Shown piece after piece: positions 50,623 through 59,447 of a DNA stretch of 64,000 nucleotides. Made by a program: the position numbers and the translations under genes. The DNA comes from Planctomycetota bacterium (GTDB lineage Bacteria; Planctomycetota; PLA2; JAEUHO01): NCBI GenBank assembly GCA_020851795.1, contig JADZCA010000056.1, forward strand, positions 1 through 64,000, given 5' to 3'. Numbering within the stretch: the stretch's first letter is position 1; each line of letters opens with the position of its first letter. The notes below the pieces were generated by a model, which was not told where the DNA came from, did no database searches, and saw only the letters and a list, made by a program, of their open reading frames with translations.

Positions 50623-50969
50623 GGGGGCATCGTAGCGCGCCGCGCGCACGGGCGACGAGGCTCGTGGCGCGCCGAACGCGTGTCCGACCGCGAGGTCGTC
50701 GGCTCGCTCGCTCAACGCACCGACGCGCGCGACGCGCGCGTGGCGACGCGCGGCGCCCGCGAAGCGCGCTCGGCGACGGGTGTCGCGCGCTGAGCCCGCC
50801 GTCCGGCACGCTCGGACCGCGTGGTCCCGCCGCGGGCCCGCGGCGACGGGGAGCGCCGCGCCGCGCCGCGCCGCGGCCGCGTCGGCCCCGTCGCCGCCCC
50901 GGGGCCCGCTCCTTGTGCGGGGGCCCTCCGTCCGCTAGCGTCCTCGCCCCCGACGACGCCGGAGACGAC
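50623..50969. other. 347-base divergent intergenic region
   Basis: This gap lies between the MazG-like gene and the sulfate activation operon and must hold both promoters. No gene is supported. It contains CGACGCGCGCGACGCGCGCG-like purine-poor repeats near 50722-50745 and one reverse copy of the GC-rich palindromic motif. I could not recognise a promoter consensus. Confidence 0.5.
50889..50912 (-). repeat. Variant copy of the GGCGCGGGKCCCGGGGCG palindromic motif
   Basis: On the minus strand this reads GAGCGGGCCCCGGGGCGGCG, about 60 bases upstream of the sulfurylase start. Confidence 0.4.
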
Positions 50970-52694
50970 GTGAACGACCCCGCCGCCCCCGCCGAGTTGC
51001 GCTCCGCCGCGCCCGCCGAGCGCTTCGTGCACGGCGACGCCGCCGCGTCGCTGCGCGAGTCGCTCCCGCGCCTGCCGGTCCACGACCTGACCGACGCGCA
51101 GGTGCTCGACCTCGACCTGCTGCTCGACGGCTCGTTCGCGCCGCTCGACGGCTACCTCGGCCGCGAGGCGCACCGCGCGGTGGCGGAGTCGATGCGCCTG
51201 CCCGACGGGCGTCCGTGGCCCATGCCGATCTCGCTCGACGTGCCCGACGAGGTCGCGCGCGCCGTCGCGCCGGGCGGGCGCCTCGCGCTGCGCCACCCCG
51301 AGGGGATGGTGCTCGCCGTCGTCGAGGTCGCCGACGTCTTCGAGGTGGACCCGCGGGAGGAGGCGCGCGCCGTCTTCGGCACCGACGAGGAGGCCCACCC
51401 GGGCGTGTTCCGCCACCTGCGCGAGGTGGGCCGCACGCGCGTGGCCGGGCGCGTGCTCGGCCTCGAGGCGGCGCCGACGCACGCGCTGCGCGGCCATCGG
51501 CGCACGCCGCGCGAGGTGCGGGCCGAGCTCGCGCGGCGGGGGCTCGAGCGGGTCGTCGCGTTCCAGACGCGCAACCCGCTGCACCGCGCGCACGTGGACC
51601 TGACGGTGCGGGCGATGGAGGAGGCCGACGCCGGGCTGCTGCTCCACCCCGTCGTCGGGCGCACGGCGCCGGGCGACGTGGACGCCGCCACGCGGGTGCG
51701 CTGCTACGAGGCGGTGCTGTCGCGCTACCCCGCCGGGCGCGTCGTCTTCGCGACGCTGCCGCTGGCGATGCGGATGGCGGGGCCGCGCGAGGCGCTGTGG
51801 CACGCCCTCGTGCGCCGCAACTACGGCGCGACGCACTTCATCGTCGGGCGGGGCCACGCCGACCCCGGCGCGCGTCCCGACGGCCGGCCGTTCTACGGGC
51901 CCTACGACGCCCAGCGCCTGCTCGACCGCTTCCAGCCCGAGATCGGGATCCGCGTCCTCCCGTTCGAGGAGCGCGTCTGCCTGCCCGACGGGGCGACGTG
52001 GGTGGCCCGCAGCGAGGTGCCGGCGGGCGTGACGCCGCTGTCCGTGTCGGGCACCGACCTGCGCCGGCTGCTGCGCTCCGGGGCCGAGGTGCCCTCGTGG
52101 TTCACCTACCCCGAGGTGCTCGCCGCGTTGCGCGAGTCGTACCCGCCCCGCTCGCGGCAGGGCGTGTGCGTCTACTTCACGGGGCTCTCGGGGGCCGGCA
52201 AGTCCACGGTCGCGCGCATCGTCGCCGAACGCCTCGAGGAGCTCGGCCCTCGGCGGGTGACGCTGCTCGACGGCGACCACGTGCGCAAGCTGCTCTCCGC
52301 GGGCCTCGGCTTCAGCAAGGAGGACCGCGAGACCAACCTCCGGCGCATCGCCTTCGTCGCCGCCGAGGTGGTGCGCCACGGCGGCGTCGCGGTGTGCGCC
52401 GCGATCGCGCCGTACCGCGCGTCGCGGCGCGAGGCGCGCGAGCGCATCGAGGCGCTGGGCGGCTTCGTCGAGGTGCACGTCGCGACCCCGCTCGAGGTGT
52501 GCGAGGCGCGCGACCGCAAGGGCCTCTACGCGAAGGCGCGGGCGGGGCTGGTCAAGGGCTTCACCGGCGTGGACGACCCCTACGAGGCGCCCGAGCGCGC
52601 GGAGGTCGTCGTCGGGCGCGACGGCGAGCGCCCCGACGCGGCCGCGGCGGCCGTGGTCGCGCACCTCGTCGCGCAGGGCTTCGTCCGTGGCTGA
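50970..52694 (+). CDS. Bifunctional ATP sulfurylase / APS kinase
   Basis: A 574-residue fusion. Residues about 1-385 are ATP sulfurylase: [17 protein letters not shown] (QxRNPxHxxH), [35 protein letters not shown]. Residues about 395-574 are APS kinase: [20 protein letters not shown] (P-loop), [40 protein letters not shown]. Together they turn sulfate and ATP into APS and then PAPS. GTG 50970 begins the frame. The sulfotransferase gene overlaps its 3' end by eight bases and uses PAPS, so the product is probably for sulfation rather than only assimilation. Confidence 0.95.
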   Translation: MNDPAAPAELRSAAPAERFVHGDAAASLRESLPRLPVHDLTDAQVLDLDLLLDGSFAPLDGYLGREAHRAVAESMRLPDGRPWPMPISLDVPDEVARAVAPGGRLALRHPEGMVLAVVEVADVFEVDPREEARAVFGTDEEAHPGVFRHLREVGRTRVAGRVLGLEAAPTHALRGHRRTPREVRAELARRGLERVVAFQTRNPLHRAHVDLTVRAMEEADAGLLLHPVVGRTAPGDVDAATRVRCYEAVLSRYPAGRVVFATLPLAMRMAGPREALWHALVRRNYGATHFIVGRGHADPGARPDGRPFYGPYDAQRLLDRFQPEIGIRVLPFEERVCLPDGATWVARSEVPAGVTPLSVSGTDLRRLLRSGAEVPSWFTYPEVLAALRESYPPRSRQGVCVYFTGLSGAGKSTVARIVAERLEELGPRRVTLLDGDHVRKLLSAGLGFSKEDRETNLRRIAFVAAEVVRHGGVAVCAAIAPYRASRREARERIEALGGFVEVHVATPLEVCEARDRKGLYAKARAGLVKGFTGVDDPYEAPERAEVVVGRDGERPDAAAAAVVAHLVAQGFVRG

Positions 52695-53703
52695 GCCGAC
52701 CGCCCCGCCGTCGCCCGCGCCCTCGGTCGCCCCGGGCCCCGCGCCGACGCCCCGGGCGAGCCCGTTCTCGTCGCACGCGTTCATCATCGGCTGCGCCCGC
52801 AGCGGCACCACGTGGACGCAGCTGCTCGTCGCGCAGCACCCGCGCGTCTGCACGTCGCAGGAGAACCACCTCTTCTCGCGCTACCTCGGCGAGCTGGTCT
52901 CGACCTACGACGCGGACGCCCGGCGCGAGCGCCCGAGGGGCATCGCGCGGTTCGTGCCCCGCGCGGAGCTGCTCGCGCTGTGCGCGGGCGTCGCCGACGG
53001 GGTGTTCGCCCGGCTCGCCGGCGGGGCCGGCGCCTCCGACGTGCTGCTCCAGAAGATCCCCGACGTCGGCGGCGACGCGTCGCTCGTGCTGAGCCTGTTC
53101 CCGCAGGCGAAGTTCGTGCACGTCGTGCGCGACCCGCGTGCCGTGGTGGCGTCGCTGCGCGGCGCCTCGAAGGGGTGGGGCGAGGCGTGGGCGCCGCACG
53201 GCGCCGGCCGGGGCGCGCGGCTCTGGCGCGACGCGGTCACCGCGGCGCGGTCGGTGCGCGAGCAGACCGACCGCTACCTCGAGGTCCGCTACGAGGCGCT
53301 CCACGCCGACACGCCCGGCGAGCTCGCCCGCATCCTCTCGTTCCTCGGGCTCGCGGCCGACGAAGCCCACTGCCGCCGGGCCGCGGAGGCGTGCCGGTTC
53401 GACGACCTCAAGGCCCGCAAGGCGCAGCTGCGCGCGCCGTGGGACGTCAACCGCCAGAGCGACGGGTTCTTCCGCAAGGGCGTCCCCGACGGGTGGCGCG
53501 AGGAGCTCTCCCGCACCGACCTGCGGCTCGTCGAGGCGGTGGCGTGGGACCTCATGAGGACGCTCGGCTACGAGCCCGTGCACGCGCGCCGCCCGCGCGT
53601 GACGTTCTCGGCGTGGGCGCACCGCAAGCTCCGCCACCTCGCCCGGCAGGCGCACCGCGCGACGGGCCGGGTCGCGCAGTGGCTCGACGACCGCACGCCG
53701 TGA
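52687..53703 (+). CDS. PAPS-dependent sulfotransferase
   Basis: A 338-residue soluble protein. The 5'-phosphosulfate loop is [20 protein letters not shown] and the 3'-phosphate-binding motif is [40 protein letters not shown] is the family helix. The C-terminus is basic. It overlaps the ATP sulfurylase/APS kinase gene, which supplies PAPS, and is followed by a glycosyltransferase gene, so it probably sulfates a cell-surface or secreted glycan. The Pro/Ala N-terminus (residues 1-30) is low-complexity and contains a reverse copy of the GC-rich motif at 52725-52745, so the true start may be downstream. Confidence 0.9.
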   Translation: MAEPTAPPSPAPSVAPGPAPTPRASPFSSHAFIIGCARSGTTWTQLLVAQHPRVCTSQENHLFSRYLGELVSTYDADARRERPRGIARFVPRAELLALCAGVADGVFARLAGGAGASDVLLQKIPDVGGDASLVLSLFPQAKFVHVVRDPRAVVASLRGASKGWGEAWAPHGAGRGARLWRDAVTAARSVREQTDRYLEVRYEALHADTPGELARILSFLGLAADEAHCRRAAEACRFDDLKARKAQLRAPWDVNRQSDGFFRKGVPDGWREELSRTDLRLVEAVAWDLMRTLGYEPVHARRPRVTFSAWAHRKLRHLARQAHRATGRVAQWLDDRTP

Positions 53704-53724
53704 GCGCGTCGCCGTCGAGCACGT

Positions 53725-53746
53725 CGCGCGGGGCCCGGGGCGCGCC
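53725..53746 (+). repeat. Copy of the GGCGCGGGKCCCGGGGCG palindromic motif
   Basis: Reads CGCGCGGGGCCCGGGGCGCG in the 58-base gap between the sulfotransferase and glycosyltransferase genes, both plus-strand. Confidence 0.6.
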
Positions 53747-53761
53747 GAGGACGGCGGGGTC

Positions 53762-54769
53762 GTGCTGACCGTCCTGCTCGTCACGCGCGACGGAGGGCGC
53801 ACGCTCCCCGAGGTGCTCGCCGCGCACCGACGGCTCGTCGCGCCGCCGGGTGGATGGCGGCTCGTCGTCGTGGACAACGGCAGCACGGACGAGACGCGCG
53901 CGCGGCTCGCCGAGCACGCCGCGCACCTCCCGCTCGTGCTGCGCCACGAGCCCGTGCGCGGCCAGAACCGTGCGCGACGCGCCGGCGAGGACGCGGTCGA
54001 GGGCGACCTGCTCGTGCTCACCGACGACGACGCGGTGCCCGCGCCGGGCTGGCTGCTCGCGCTGCGCGCGGCGGCCGACGCGCACCCCGCGCACGACGTG
54101 ATCGTCGGGACGGTGCGCCCGCGCTTCGAGCGGCCGCCCGCGCCGTGGCTGCTCGAGGTCGTGCGGCCCGGGCCCGTGTGGGCGCAGGTCGAGCGCGAGC
54201 GTGCCGAGGAGGTGGACCCGACGGAGGGGCTCGGGCCCAACGTCGCGATCCGCACGCGCGCGCTCGGCCCGCGGCCGTGGTTCGACGTGGCGCTCGGCCC
54301 CGACGGCACGGCGACCTACCCGATGGGGGCCGAGACGTCGCTGCTCGTCGCGCTGCGCGGCCGCGGCGCGCGGGCGTGGTACGCGAAGGACGCGGTCGTC
54401 GAGCATCTCGTGCCCGCCGCGCACGTCGAGCCGGCGTGGGTCGTCGCGCGGGCGTTCCGCTACGGCCGCGGGCGCGCGCGGATGCGCACCGCGCGCGCGT
54501 CGCGGTCGCGCTGGCGCTGGCGCGGCGTGCCGTGGCGCACGTGGGCCGACCTCGCGGGCCGCCGCGGCGCGCTCTGGCGCGCGGGCGCCGACCCGCGGCG
54601 ACGCTTCAAGGCGCTCTGGCGCCTCGCGCTGCTGGCGGGGGAGGCCTACGAGGCCCGCGCGGCGGCGGGGGCGCGCGACCCGTGGGGTCCCGTCGCGCGC
54701 TGGCTGCCGCGCCCGCTGCGCGGGTTGGCGGCCGGCGAGCCGATCGACTTGTCCGCGCTCGGCGCGTGA
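53762..54769 (+). CDS. Family 2 glycosyltransferase
   Basis: A 335-residue GT-A enzyme. LTVLLVTRDGGRTLPEVLAA starts the fold, LVVVDNGSTDETRARLAEHA is the nucleotide-sugar site, VRGQNRARRAGEDAVEGDLL and VLTDDDAVPAPGWL carry the DxD motif, and YPMGAETSLLVALRGRGAR supplies the acidic acceptor region. The C-terminal third is very basic (RARMRTARASRSRWRWRGVP). GTG 53762, 58 bases after the sulfotransferase, suggests a common transcript. It may build a glycan that is then sulfated. Confidence 0.85.
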   Translation: MLTVLLVTRDGGRTLPEVLAAHRRLVAPPGGWRLVVVDNGSTDETRARLAEHAAHLPLVLRHEPVRGQNRARRAGEDAVEGDLLVLTDDDAVPAPGWLLALRAAADAHPAHDVIVGTVRPRFERPPAPWLLEVVRPGPVWAQVERERAEEVDPTEGLGPNVAIRTRALGPRPWFDVALGPDGTATYPMGAETSLLVALRGRGARAWYAKDAVVEHLVPAAHVEPAWVVARAFRYGRGRARMRTARASRSRWRWRGVPWRTWADLAGRRGALWRAGADPRRRFKALWRLALLAGEAYEARAAAGARDPWGPVARWLPRPLRGLAAGEPIDLSALGA

Positions 54770-54787
54770 CGCGCCGGGCGGCCGCGC

Positions 54788-56257
54788 TCAGAGCGTCTTG
54801 AGGAACTCGAGCAGCGCGCGGCGGTCGGCCTCGGAGAGCGCCGACGGGAACGCGTGGCCCGCGGCGGACTTGCCGGGACGCACCGTGTCGAACCACGCGC
54901 GGCGGTCCCAGTCCGTCTCGAGGCCCGGCGGCACCGCGGGGGCGACCTCGACCTCGAGCCCGCCGCGCCCGCGGTCGTAGGCGTCGGGGCCCTTGCGGCG
55001 CCACGCGGCCGGCCGCGCCTCGGGATGGAGCACGTGCCAGAGCGTGGGCACCGAGCCGTTGTGGAAGTAGGGCGCGCTCGCCCAGACGCCGTCGAGCGGC
55101 GGCGCGACGTAGCCGTCCGCGCCCACGTCCACCTGCGACGGGTCGTAGCCCGTGAACCACGACCGCGCGAACCGCTCGCGCTCGGCGCGCGGGATCGCGG
55201 TGAGTCGCAGCGGGTCGGTCCCGATCTCGAGGCGCGGGACGCGCACCGACGGGTACGTCCCGCCCTCGCCCGGCGTCCCGTGGCACTTCGCGCACGACGC
55301 GGCGTGCACCGCACGGCCCCGCGCGACGAGCGCGGCGTCGGGTGCCTCGAAGGGCCAGCGCGGCACCGGCACCGACTCGACGTAGGCGAGCACGTCGCGG
55401 AAGTCGTCCTCCCAGCCGAGGAGACGCTCGCGGCCGTTCTGCGGCACCAGCAGGAACTGCATGAGCGAACGGTGCGACTTCGCGGTCACGCCGTCCACGT
55501 AGAGCCGCGGCCGCTTGCGCACGTTCCACCACGGCGGCGCGTCGAGGTCGTGGTGGACGAAGACCGGCCGCTCCTTGGGCAGCACCAGCCGCAGGTCCTC
55601 GTCGCGGAACACCCCGAGCGCGAGGCTGAACACCACCGCGTTGGTCGTGCCGTGCGTCTCGCCCAGCGGGATCCGCCGCCACATCGCGGCGGCCATCGCG
55701 TGCTGCGGCTCGGGGCGCGTGCGCGCGACCTTGGCGACGTCGTCCATCAGGTCCTGGAACGCGAAGTGCGCGTTGGGCAGGCCCGGCAGCACCTGCCCCG
55801 CGACCGCGCCGGCGTGGCAGGCGAAGCACGAGATCGACCACGCGCCGCGGGCGTCCACGACGTACTGCAGCGGCTTGCTCGGGTGGTCGGGGCGGGGCGT
55901 GAACCCGTAGCGGCGGAACGTGAGCGCCCGTCGCGCGGCCGCGTCCGCCCGGGACGCCTCGTCGCGCAGCGGCGCCGGCCACGTCGTCCAGAGCGCGTCG
56001 AAGGTCGTGTCGTCGAAGGCCGCGGGGATGTAGGCCGTCTCGACGAGATGGCGGTACCCGCGCGCCGCGTCGGGCACGAACGGGGCGGCCGGCGCGGGCG
56101 GGTTCGCGGGGGCCGGCGGGGCCGGCGGCGTCGCGGGGGCCGGCGGCGTCGCGGGGGCGGGCGGGGCCGGGTCGTCGGCCGCCGCGTGTGCGGCGAGCGC
56201 GACGACGGTCGCGAGCGCGGCGACGAGGGCGAGGCGGCGGACGGCCATCGGCCTCAT
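54788..56257 (-). CDS. Secreted di-heme c-type cytochrome (peroxidase/oxidase-like)
   Basis: A 489-residue protein with signal peptide (ALVAALATVVALAAHAAA) and a Pro/Ala-rich linker (PAPATPPAPATPPAP). Two c-heme motifs are C144-FA-C147-H148 and C322-AK-C325-H326. Around the second: RAVHAASCAKCHGTPGEGGT, IPRAERERFARSWFTGY, YVAPPLDGVWASAPYFHNGS and VPTLWHVLHPEARP; the latter two are typical of bacterial cytochrome c peroxidase / MauG-like and 'parallel-strand' diheme proteins. No distal copper or other cofactor motif. It may oxidise or transfer electrons in the periplasm. ATG 56257 or 56248 can both serve as start. Convergent with the GT2 gene. Confidence 0.85.
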   Translation of the reverse strand: MRPMAVRRLALVAALATVVALAAHAAADDPAPPAPATPPAPATPPAPPAPANPPAPAAPFVPDAARGYRHLVETAYIPAAFDDTTFDALWTTWPAPLRDEASRADAAARRALTFRRYGFTPRPDHPSKPLQYVVDARGAWSISCFACHAGAVAGQVLPGLPNAHFAFQDLMDDVAKVARTRPEPQHAMAAAMWRRIPLGETHGTTNAVVFSLALGVFRDEDLRLVLPKERPVFVHHDLDAPPWWNVRKRPRLYVDGVTAKSHRSLMQFLLVPQNGRERLLGWEDDFRDVLAYVESVPVPRWPFEAPDAALVARGRAVHAASCAKCHGTPGEGGTYPSVRVPRLEIGTDPLRLTAIPRAERERFARSWFTGYDPSQVDVGADGYVAPPLDGVWASAPYFHNGSVPTLWHVLHPEARPAAWRRKGPDAYDRGRGGLEVEVAPAVPPGLETDWDRRAWFDTVRPGKSAAGHAFPSALSEADRRALLEFLKTL

Positions 56258-56276
56258 CGTAGCGCGCCTCGCGCGT

Positions 56277-56402
56277 CGAGCTCACGAGCCGACGGGGGCC
56301 CGACGTGCGCTCGACCCTCCACGGGCTTCGTCTCTCGTGAGCTCGGCGGGCTCGCGCGCCGGCCTCGCGAGCCGACGAGGTCGGGGCGGCGTCTTCGGCC
56401 CG
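56277..56402. repeat. CGAGCTCACGAG palindrome and ACGAGGTCGGGGC repeat, copy
   Basis: CGAGCTCACGAG at 56277-56288 is matched by its reverse complement at 56334-56345. It is followed by CGAGCCGACGAGGTCGGGGC and GGCGTCTTCGGCCC, nearly identical to 19921-19956. It fills the space between two minus-strand genes. It belongs to the same family as 24771-24880. Confidence 0.75.
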
Positions 56403-56403
56403 C

Positions 56404-58149
56404 TCAGCGCGCGCGCGGGCGGTTCTCGACCACCCAGAGGTCGGCGCGCTGCGCGCCCGAGAGGTCGCGGGCGAGCAGGCGGCCGCCGCGCTCGACGAAC
56501 GGCCGCGCCTTCTTCTCGCGCGCGACGAGCACGACGCGCCGGTCGGAGGTCCACAGGCTCGCGAGCGCCGCCTCGGGGAACAGGCGCCCGTCGCCGTCGA
56601 GGCTCGCCCAGGGCTCGACGATCTCGGGTTGCTTGCCCGCGACCGCGACCTGCAGACCGGGCTCGGAGAACCGCAGGCCCTGTGGCAGCAGGTCGAGGCA
56701 CACGACGAGGTCCGCGGGGCCCGCCTCGTGCGCGAGGGTGCGCGCGAGCGCGCGCGGCGAGCGAAGCGCTTCGACGCGCGCGGCGCCGAGGTCCACGCCC
56801 CAGAAGCACACGGCCGCCGCCAGCACGAGCCCGACGAGGCGCGCGCGGGGCGTCGTCAGCACGCGCACGAGCACGGGTGCCGACAGCAGCGCGGCCCCGC
56901 CGAGCCCGACCGGCAGCCCCAGCGGCTGCAGCCGCGCCTCGCGCAGCGGCAGGACGCGTCGGCCGAACAGCGTCCACTCGGCCTCGAACACGACGCCCGA
57001 CGCCACCGCCGCCCCTGCGAGGGCCGCGAGCGCGCCGAGCACCGCGAACGCCGTCGCGAGGCGGCGCGAGGCGCGCGCGTCGGCGACGACGTCGGCGACG
57101 CGCGCGCCGACGAGCACGGCCAGCGGCGGGAACGCGGGCAGCACGTAGGTGAAGAGCCGGTTGCGCCCCGCGCTGTAGAAGACGAGCAGCGCGAGCGCCC
57201 ACGCCCACGCGAAGCGGCCGGCCGGCACGGGGCGGCGCACGCCCTCGACGACCGGTCTCGGCAGGCGGGCGCGCCACAGCGCCGACGTCCACGGGGCGAG
57301 GAAGAGCGGCAGCACGGCCGCGTAGAGCCACACGGGGGCGAAGTCGCGGTGGCCCGCCTCGCGGAAGCGGCGGAAGTGCTCGTACTCGATGAAGTGGCGC
57401 AGGTAGCCCGGGTTCGCGCGCTCGACGAGCGCGTACCACGGCGCGGCCACCGCGAGCGCCGTCGCCCACGCGAGCGGCGACGCGACGAGCGCGAGCACGC
57501 GGCGCCACGACGCGCCCACGGCCACCCACGCGAGCGCGACGAGCCCGGGGACCACGGCCGCGAGCGGGCCCTTGGCGAGCAGCCCGAGCCCGACCGCGAC
57601 CCCCAGCCCGACGCGCGCGCGCCGTCCGCCGCCGGCGACCCCGCGCCAGCCCGCCCACAGCGCCCCGCACACGCACGCCGTCAGCGGCATGTCCATCGTG
57701 ACCGTGCGCGAGAAGCCCATCCCGCCGCCGCACGTCGCGAAGACGAGCGCCGCCGCCCACGCGGCGCGGCGCGAGCCCGTCCACGCCGCGGCGAAGAGGA
57801 ACGCGAAGAGCGCGACGGTGGCGCCCGCGACGATGCACGGCAGGCGCGCGGCGGTCGGCGTGGCGCCGAGGACGGCGTACGCGCCCGCGGCCGCCCAGTA
57901 CACGAGCGGCGGCTTGTCCATGAAGCGCAGGCCGTGCTCGCGCGGCGTCACGTAGTCGCCGCTGCGCACCATGTCGAGCGCGACGGTGCCGTAGCGGCCC
58001 TCGTCGGCGTCGAAGAGGTCGCGCACCCCCGCGAACGCGAGCAGGAGGAGCAGCGCCGCGACGAAGGCGAGCGCGGCCTCGCCGCGGCGCGGGGACTCCG
58101 CCGGCGCGGGCACGACCGTCGTCAGCGGGGGGGCGGGCGGGGCGTCCAC
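56404..58149 (-). CDS. Family 39-type membrane glycosyltransferase (ArnT/PMT-like)
   Basis: A 581-residue membrane protein with about a dozen helices. The first extracytoplasmic loop has FDADEGRYGTVALDMVRSGD, the DE motif that marks GT39/GT83 enzymes using polyprenyl-phosphate sugars, followed by DYVTPREHGLRFMDKPPLVY. The C-terminal about 150 residues are a soluble domain (VVCLDLLPQGLRFSEPGLQV). It probably transfers a sugar or aminosugar to lipid A, proteins or another surface acceptor. The start is GTG 58149. It lies 148 bases downstream of the cytochrome start region and is separated from it by the repeat copy. Confidence 0.88.
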   Translation of the reverse strand: MDAPPAPPLTTVVPAPAESPRRGEAALAFVAALLLLLAFAGVRDLFDADEGRYGTVALDMVRSGDYVTPREHGLRFMDKPPLVYWAAAGAYAVLGATPTAARLPCIVAGATVALFAFLFAAAWTGSRRAAWAAALVFATCGGGMGFSRTVTMDMPLTACVCGALWAGWRGVAGGGRRARVGLGVAVGLGLLAKGPLAAVVPGLVALAWVAVGASWRRVLALVASPLAWATALAVAAPWYALVERANPGYLRHFIEYEHFRRFREAGHRDFAPVWLYAAVLPLFLAPWTSALWRARLPRPVVEGVRRPVPAGRFAWAWALALLVFYSAGRNRLFTYVLPAFPPLAVLVGARVADVVADARASRRLATAFAVLGALAALAGAAVASGVVFEAEWTLFGRRVLPLREARLQPLGLPVGLGGAALLSAPVLVRVLTTPRARLVGLVLAAAVCFWGVDLGAARVEALRSPRALARTLAHEAGPADLVVCLDLLPQGLRFSEPGLQVAVAGKQPEIVEPWASLDGDGRLFPEAALASLWTSDRRVVLVAREKKARPFVERGGRLLARDLSGAQRADLWVVENRPRAR

Positions 58150-58222
58150 GGCGCGGGATCATCCCCGGCCGAGGCGGGGGACGGAACGGCGGGACGGTAT
58201 CCTCGCGGCGGCGCCGACGCGC

Positions 58223-58296
58223 GGGCGAGTGGCGGAACGGCAGACGCAGGGGTCTTAAAAGCCCCCCCACTGAGGGTTCGACTCCCTCCTCGCCCA
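58223..58296 (+). tRNA. tRNA-Leu(UAA)-like gene with a short variable region
   Basis: A full cloverleaf folds: acceptor GGGCGAG/CTCGCCC (58223-58229 / 58289-58295), D-arm GCG/CGC with loop GAACGGCAGA (leucine-type), anticodon stem GGGGT/GCCCC with loop CTTAAAA (anticodon TAA), T-arm GAGGG/CCCTC with TTCGACT, discriminator A. The D-arm and the discriminator A are typical of tRNA-Leu. The odd part is the variable region: only six bases (CCCACT, 58266-58271) instead of the usual long leucine arm of about 11-15. The CCA end is not encoded. It precedes the selenoprotein gene by about 100 bases. Confidence 0.85.
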
Positions 58297-58393
58297 TCCC
58301 GGCCGCGGGACGGCGCCGGGCCTCGCGACGCCGCGTCCGACCGCGTGCCGGCGCACGGGGACGCGGGCCCGCGCGCCCGGTAGGATCCGCGCC

Positions 58394-58627
58394 ATGAAGA
58401 TCCACATCCGCTACTGCTCCGTCTGAAACTACGAGCCGAAGGCCGTCGGTCTGGCGGCCCTGCTGCTCGAGGAGCTCAAGCAGAAGATCCGGGTGCTCGA
58501 GCTCGAGCCCTCCGGGGGCGGCTGCTTCGAGGTCCACGTGGACGGACGGGAAGTCTGGAGCAAGCTCAAGACCGGCGAGTTCCCCGAGCCCGAGGCGATC
58601 CTCGCCGCCGTCGGCGGACGGCGCTGA
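58394..58627 (+). CDS. SelW/Rdx-family selenoprotein (in-frame UGA as selenocysteine)
   Basis: The frame from ATG 58394 contains UGA at 58424-58426, codon 11, and continues to a TGA stop at 58625-58627, giving 77 residues. It reads MKIHIRYCSV-U-NYEPKAVGLAALL and later PSGGGCFEVHVDG, EVWSKLKTGEFPEP. This is the thioredoxin-like Rdx family (SelW, SelV, SelT, SelH) with the redox motif C8-S-V-U11 at the end of the first strand; most bacterial members have CxxC. The conserved GG.FEV and K..TG.FPEP segments lie downstream of the UGA, so a stop there would truncate the protein. Selenocysteine insertion needs selA, selB, selC and selD elsewhere. Ordinary gene calling misses this gene. Confidence 0.92.
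58441..58459 (+). promoter_or_regulatory. Candidate bacterial SECIS hairpin
   Basis: GGCCG (58441-58445) pairs perfectly with CGGCC (58455-58459) around the nine-base loop TCGGTCTGG, which has the GU/GG typical of bacterial SECIS loops. The stem starts 15 bases after the UGA, inside the usual window of about 15-40. SelB would bind it to recode the UGA. Outer pairs are weaker. Confidence 0.6.
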
Positions 58628-58670
58628 GCGAGGCGGTCGGGGCGCTCGACGACGCGACGGAGGAGACGAC

Positions 58671-59447
58671 GTGGCGCTGCCCCCCCCGACCAGCCGCGAG
58701 GTCCTGCACCGCAACCCGTACGGCGCCGGCGACCCGCGCCACGCCGACCAGGGCGACGCCGTGCTCGAGGCGCTCCTCTGCGGCACCGACGCGGAGGGGT
58801 TCGCGGGCGACCGCGTGCTCATGGGCCGCGCACGCGCCGCGCTCGCCGCCGACACGCGCTTCGGCGCCGCGACGGTGGGCGAGGCCTACCGCCTGCGCAG
58901 CGCCGACCGCGTCGAGGTGCTCTACCTGCGCGTGGAGGCGAACCCGCGCCCCGTCCCGGGCCTGCCCGGCCGGCACGAGGTGGGGCTCGTCCACGCGGTC
59001 GAGGTGACCCGCACCGACGCGCTCGCGTTCCGCACGTCGCCGTGCTGGCGGCGCGCGGGCGGGCGCGGGTGGGTGCTCTTCGACCCGGGCGACGGCGCGC
59101 CGGTCGAGCGCACGGCGGGCCGCGAGGCGCTGCAGGCGGCGCAGGACGCGTCGCTGTCGCGCGGGCTCGCGCTCGAGGTCGAGGCGTTCGCCGCGGCCGC
59201 GGCCTTCGGCGCGCGTCGCGTCGTCGTCGCGGACGCGCTGCGCGCGACTTCGCTGCCGCGCAGCGTGCGCGAGCGCGCGGGCGCGGCGCTTGCGGCGGTG
59301 GCGCCGCTCTGCGACGTGGTCGTCGCGCTCGCCGACGTCGCCGGGGCCGCCGACCGCGAGGAGGGCGAGACCTACGCCCGCGCGGCGGGGCGCCTGCTCG
59401 CCCGCGGCGCGGCGGTCGTGGCGGCGGCGGCCGCGTCGTCCTCGTGA
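58671..59447 (+). CDS. Conserved hypothetical protein
   Basis: A 258-residue soluble protein: TSREVLHRNPYGAGDPRHAD, AYRLRSADRVEVLYLRVEAN, GLVHAVEVTRTDALAF and a helical C-terminal half (LSRGLALEVEAFAAAAAFGA, VVVADALRATSLPRSVRERA). GTG 58671 has GGAGGAG about five bases upstream. Its stop overlaps the next gene (GTGA). I do not recognise the family; it is not obviously linked to the selenoprotein, although both are plus-strand and 43 bases apart. Confidence 0.65.
   Translation: MALPPPTSREVLHRNPYGAGDPRHADQGDAVLEALLCGTDAEGFAGDRVLMGRARAALAADTRFGAATVGEAYRLRSADRVEVLYLRVEANPRPVPGLPGRHEVGLVHAVEVTRTDALAFRTSPCWRRAGGRGWVLFDPGDGAPVERTAGREALQAAQDASLSRGLALEVEAFAAAAAFGARRVVVADALRATSLPRSVRERAGAALAAVAPLCDVVVALADVAGAADREEGETYARAAGRLLARGAAVVAAAAASSS

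Noticed and set aside
58223..58296. tRNA-Sec (because it precedes a selenoprotein)
   Set aside because: The anticodon loop reads CTTAAAA, so the anticodon is UAA, not UCA, and the acceptor stem has seven base pairs rather than eight.
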